A program made the position numbers and the translations under genes. 64,000 nucleotides of DNA. Source: Cepaea nemoralis. Lineage: Eukaryota > Mollusca > Gastropoda > Stylommatophora > Helicidae. The notes beneath the pieces were generated by a model. The model ran no database searches, was not told the origin of the DNA, and worked only from the letters and a program-made list of their open reading frames with translations. How positions within the stretch are numbered: position 1 is the first letter of the stretch; each line of letters begins with the position of its first letter. Positions 63,330-64,000 of this stretch are shown in pieces. The stretch lies in NCBI GenBank assembly GCA_014155875.1, contig JACEFZ010012615.1:98501-162500 (forward strand), read 5' to 3'.

Positions 63330-63835
63330 CGGCTTCAGGCGGAGGAGCGCAATTGGGAGGGTACACGCCTTACCCTAGGGCGAGAAATGCAACCTAAAGA
63401 ATAAATGTCATGGCAGGGCAGACCAGGCCCTAAGCCTTGGTTGGCAACTGGTCTAGGATCGAAACCCTGACAGGTAGACAGTTAGAACATTGCTTTGCTG
63501 ATCCGGCAGCTTTGCAGCTTGTCTTTTCCTGATGTATTGGTGTTACCTTTCATCTGGAGTACACAAGGCAGGTCGAGAGAGGGATCATGCTGCATGGGCA
63601 AACACATGGCCTCTACATTTCAGCCCAGGCTTTACGCTAGGAGAGGTATAAATCCCTCCCTGGTCTTAACCGGTCAAGGAAAATGATGACTGGAATATGA
63701 AAATATAGCTGATATAGTACTCGCCATGATCAGTTACATTCGCTACCCCCATTTTTTGTTGTTGGTAGTTATTGTGCCTTTGTGGAAGCACAATGTAATA
63801 AACTCATCGTCTGTCAAGACGGAAAGATGCAAGTA
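63330..63835 (+). mobile_element. Internally deleted derivative of LINE L-A, second copy
   Basis: 63330-63675 matches the L-A 5' UTR from its GCGGCTTCGGGCGGAAGAGC region onward. 63738-63833 matches the L-A 3' end (ACATTCGCTACCCCCAT, GTTATTGTGCCTTTGTGG, CGTCTGTCAAGACGG). About 60 bases of other sequence lie between. Its first roughly 125 bases of 5' UTR are missing. The breakpoint differs from the copy at 981-1480. Confidence 0.72.
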
Positions 63836-63944
63836 GGCCATCTCTTGATATTTTCCACCCACCTGTGATAATGTCTTCCTCTTGCACGCGTTCACTCCAC
63901 CTTTACATATATCGCAATTTTTAATAGTTACCATACCACATTAC

Positions 63945-63990
63945 ATGTGTGGGAATGTTCTCGAACGCAGTGATGTCGATTCTTAAATTA
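63945..63990 (+). pseudogene. LINE L-G 3' end relic
   Basis: GGGAATGTTCTCGAACGCAG then TGATGTCGATTCTTAAATTA matches the last codons, stop and start of the tail of L-G (compare 61660-61716). Confidence 0.5.
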
Positions 63991-64000
63991 AGTATGTAGT

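Overview
The window looks like gene-poor, repeat-saturated nuclear DNA of an invertebrate animal. The mix of RTE-like, CR1-like and RNase H-bearing LINEs, Penelope-like elements, hAT and mariner remnants, several tRNA-derived SINE families and very long tri- and tetranucleotide arrays would suit a mollusc or another lophotrochozoan, but no host gene is present to confirm this. I found no convincing host exon, tRNA or rRNA gene, and no bacterial feature. Almost every coding-like segment is a transposable-element protein, mostly broken.

Layout. 1-9 kb: SINEs, LINE tails, a hAT MITE, two (AGT)n arrays, a dead mariner piece and a 24-bp minisatellite split by a LINE tail and a SINE. 9-18 kb: a second hAT MITE, then a nest in which a minus-strand LINE (L-D) sits between two related minisatellites and itself carries a hAT transposon and another LINE (L-E). 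This is followed by an intact 488-codon zinc-knuckle ORF1 that stands without any reverse transcriptase. 18-30 kb: LINE tails, a 33-bp minisatellite split by 2.4 kb of unrelated DNA, a roughly 50-bp minisatellite split by two SINEs, a Penelope-like GIY-YIG remnant and a PURINE-rich tract. 30-43 kb: LINE L-C (minus) broken by a hAT MITE with a perfect 8-bp target duplication; a full-length LINE L-B with an 11-bp target duplication and only one nonsense codon; a CR1-like tail; a (GAA)n array; and a full-length LINE L-A with a 13-bp target duplication. 43-50 kb: a 42-bp minisatellite, foldback elements, tetranucleotide arrays, a Penelope-type inverted repeat and RNase H LINE tails. 50-63 kb: a 4.2-kb segment present twice in direct orientation (50138-54295 and 58372-62566), with an extra diverged copy of its first 1.2 kb between them. 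The right end holds a SINE and a second internally deleted L-A derivative.

How the parts relate. Several non-autonomous elements appear to depend on LINEs seen here: two L-A derivatives that join its 5' UTR to its 3' end, an ORF1-only element, tandem units made of another LINE's two ends, and SINEs. LINE 3' ends run into short tandem repeats ((TTGA)n, (GAAT)n, (ATG)n, (AATC)n, (GTTC)n), which probably seed some of the microsatellites. The two 4.2-kb copies differ largely by single-base insertions and deletions, so some frameshifts may be sequencing error. Labels L-A to L-H and SINE-A to SINE-C are local names used only in this annotation.
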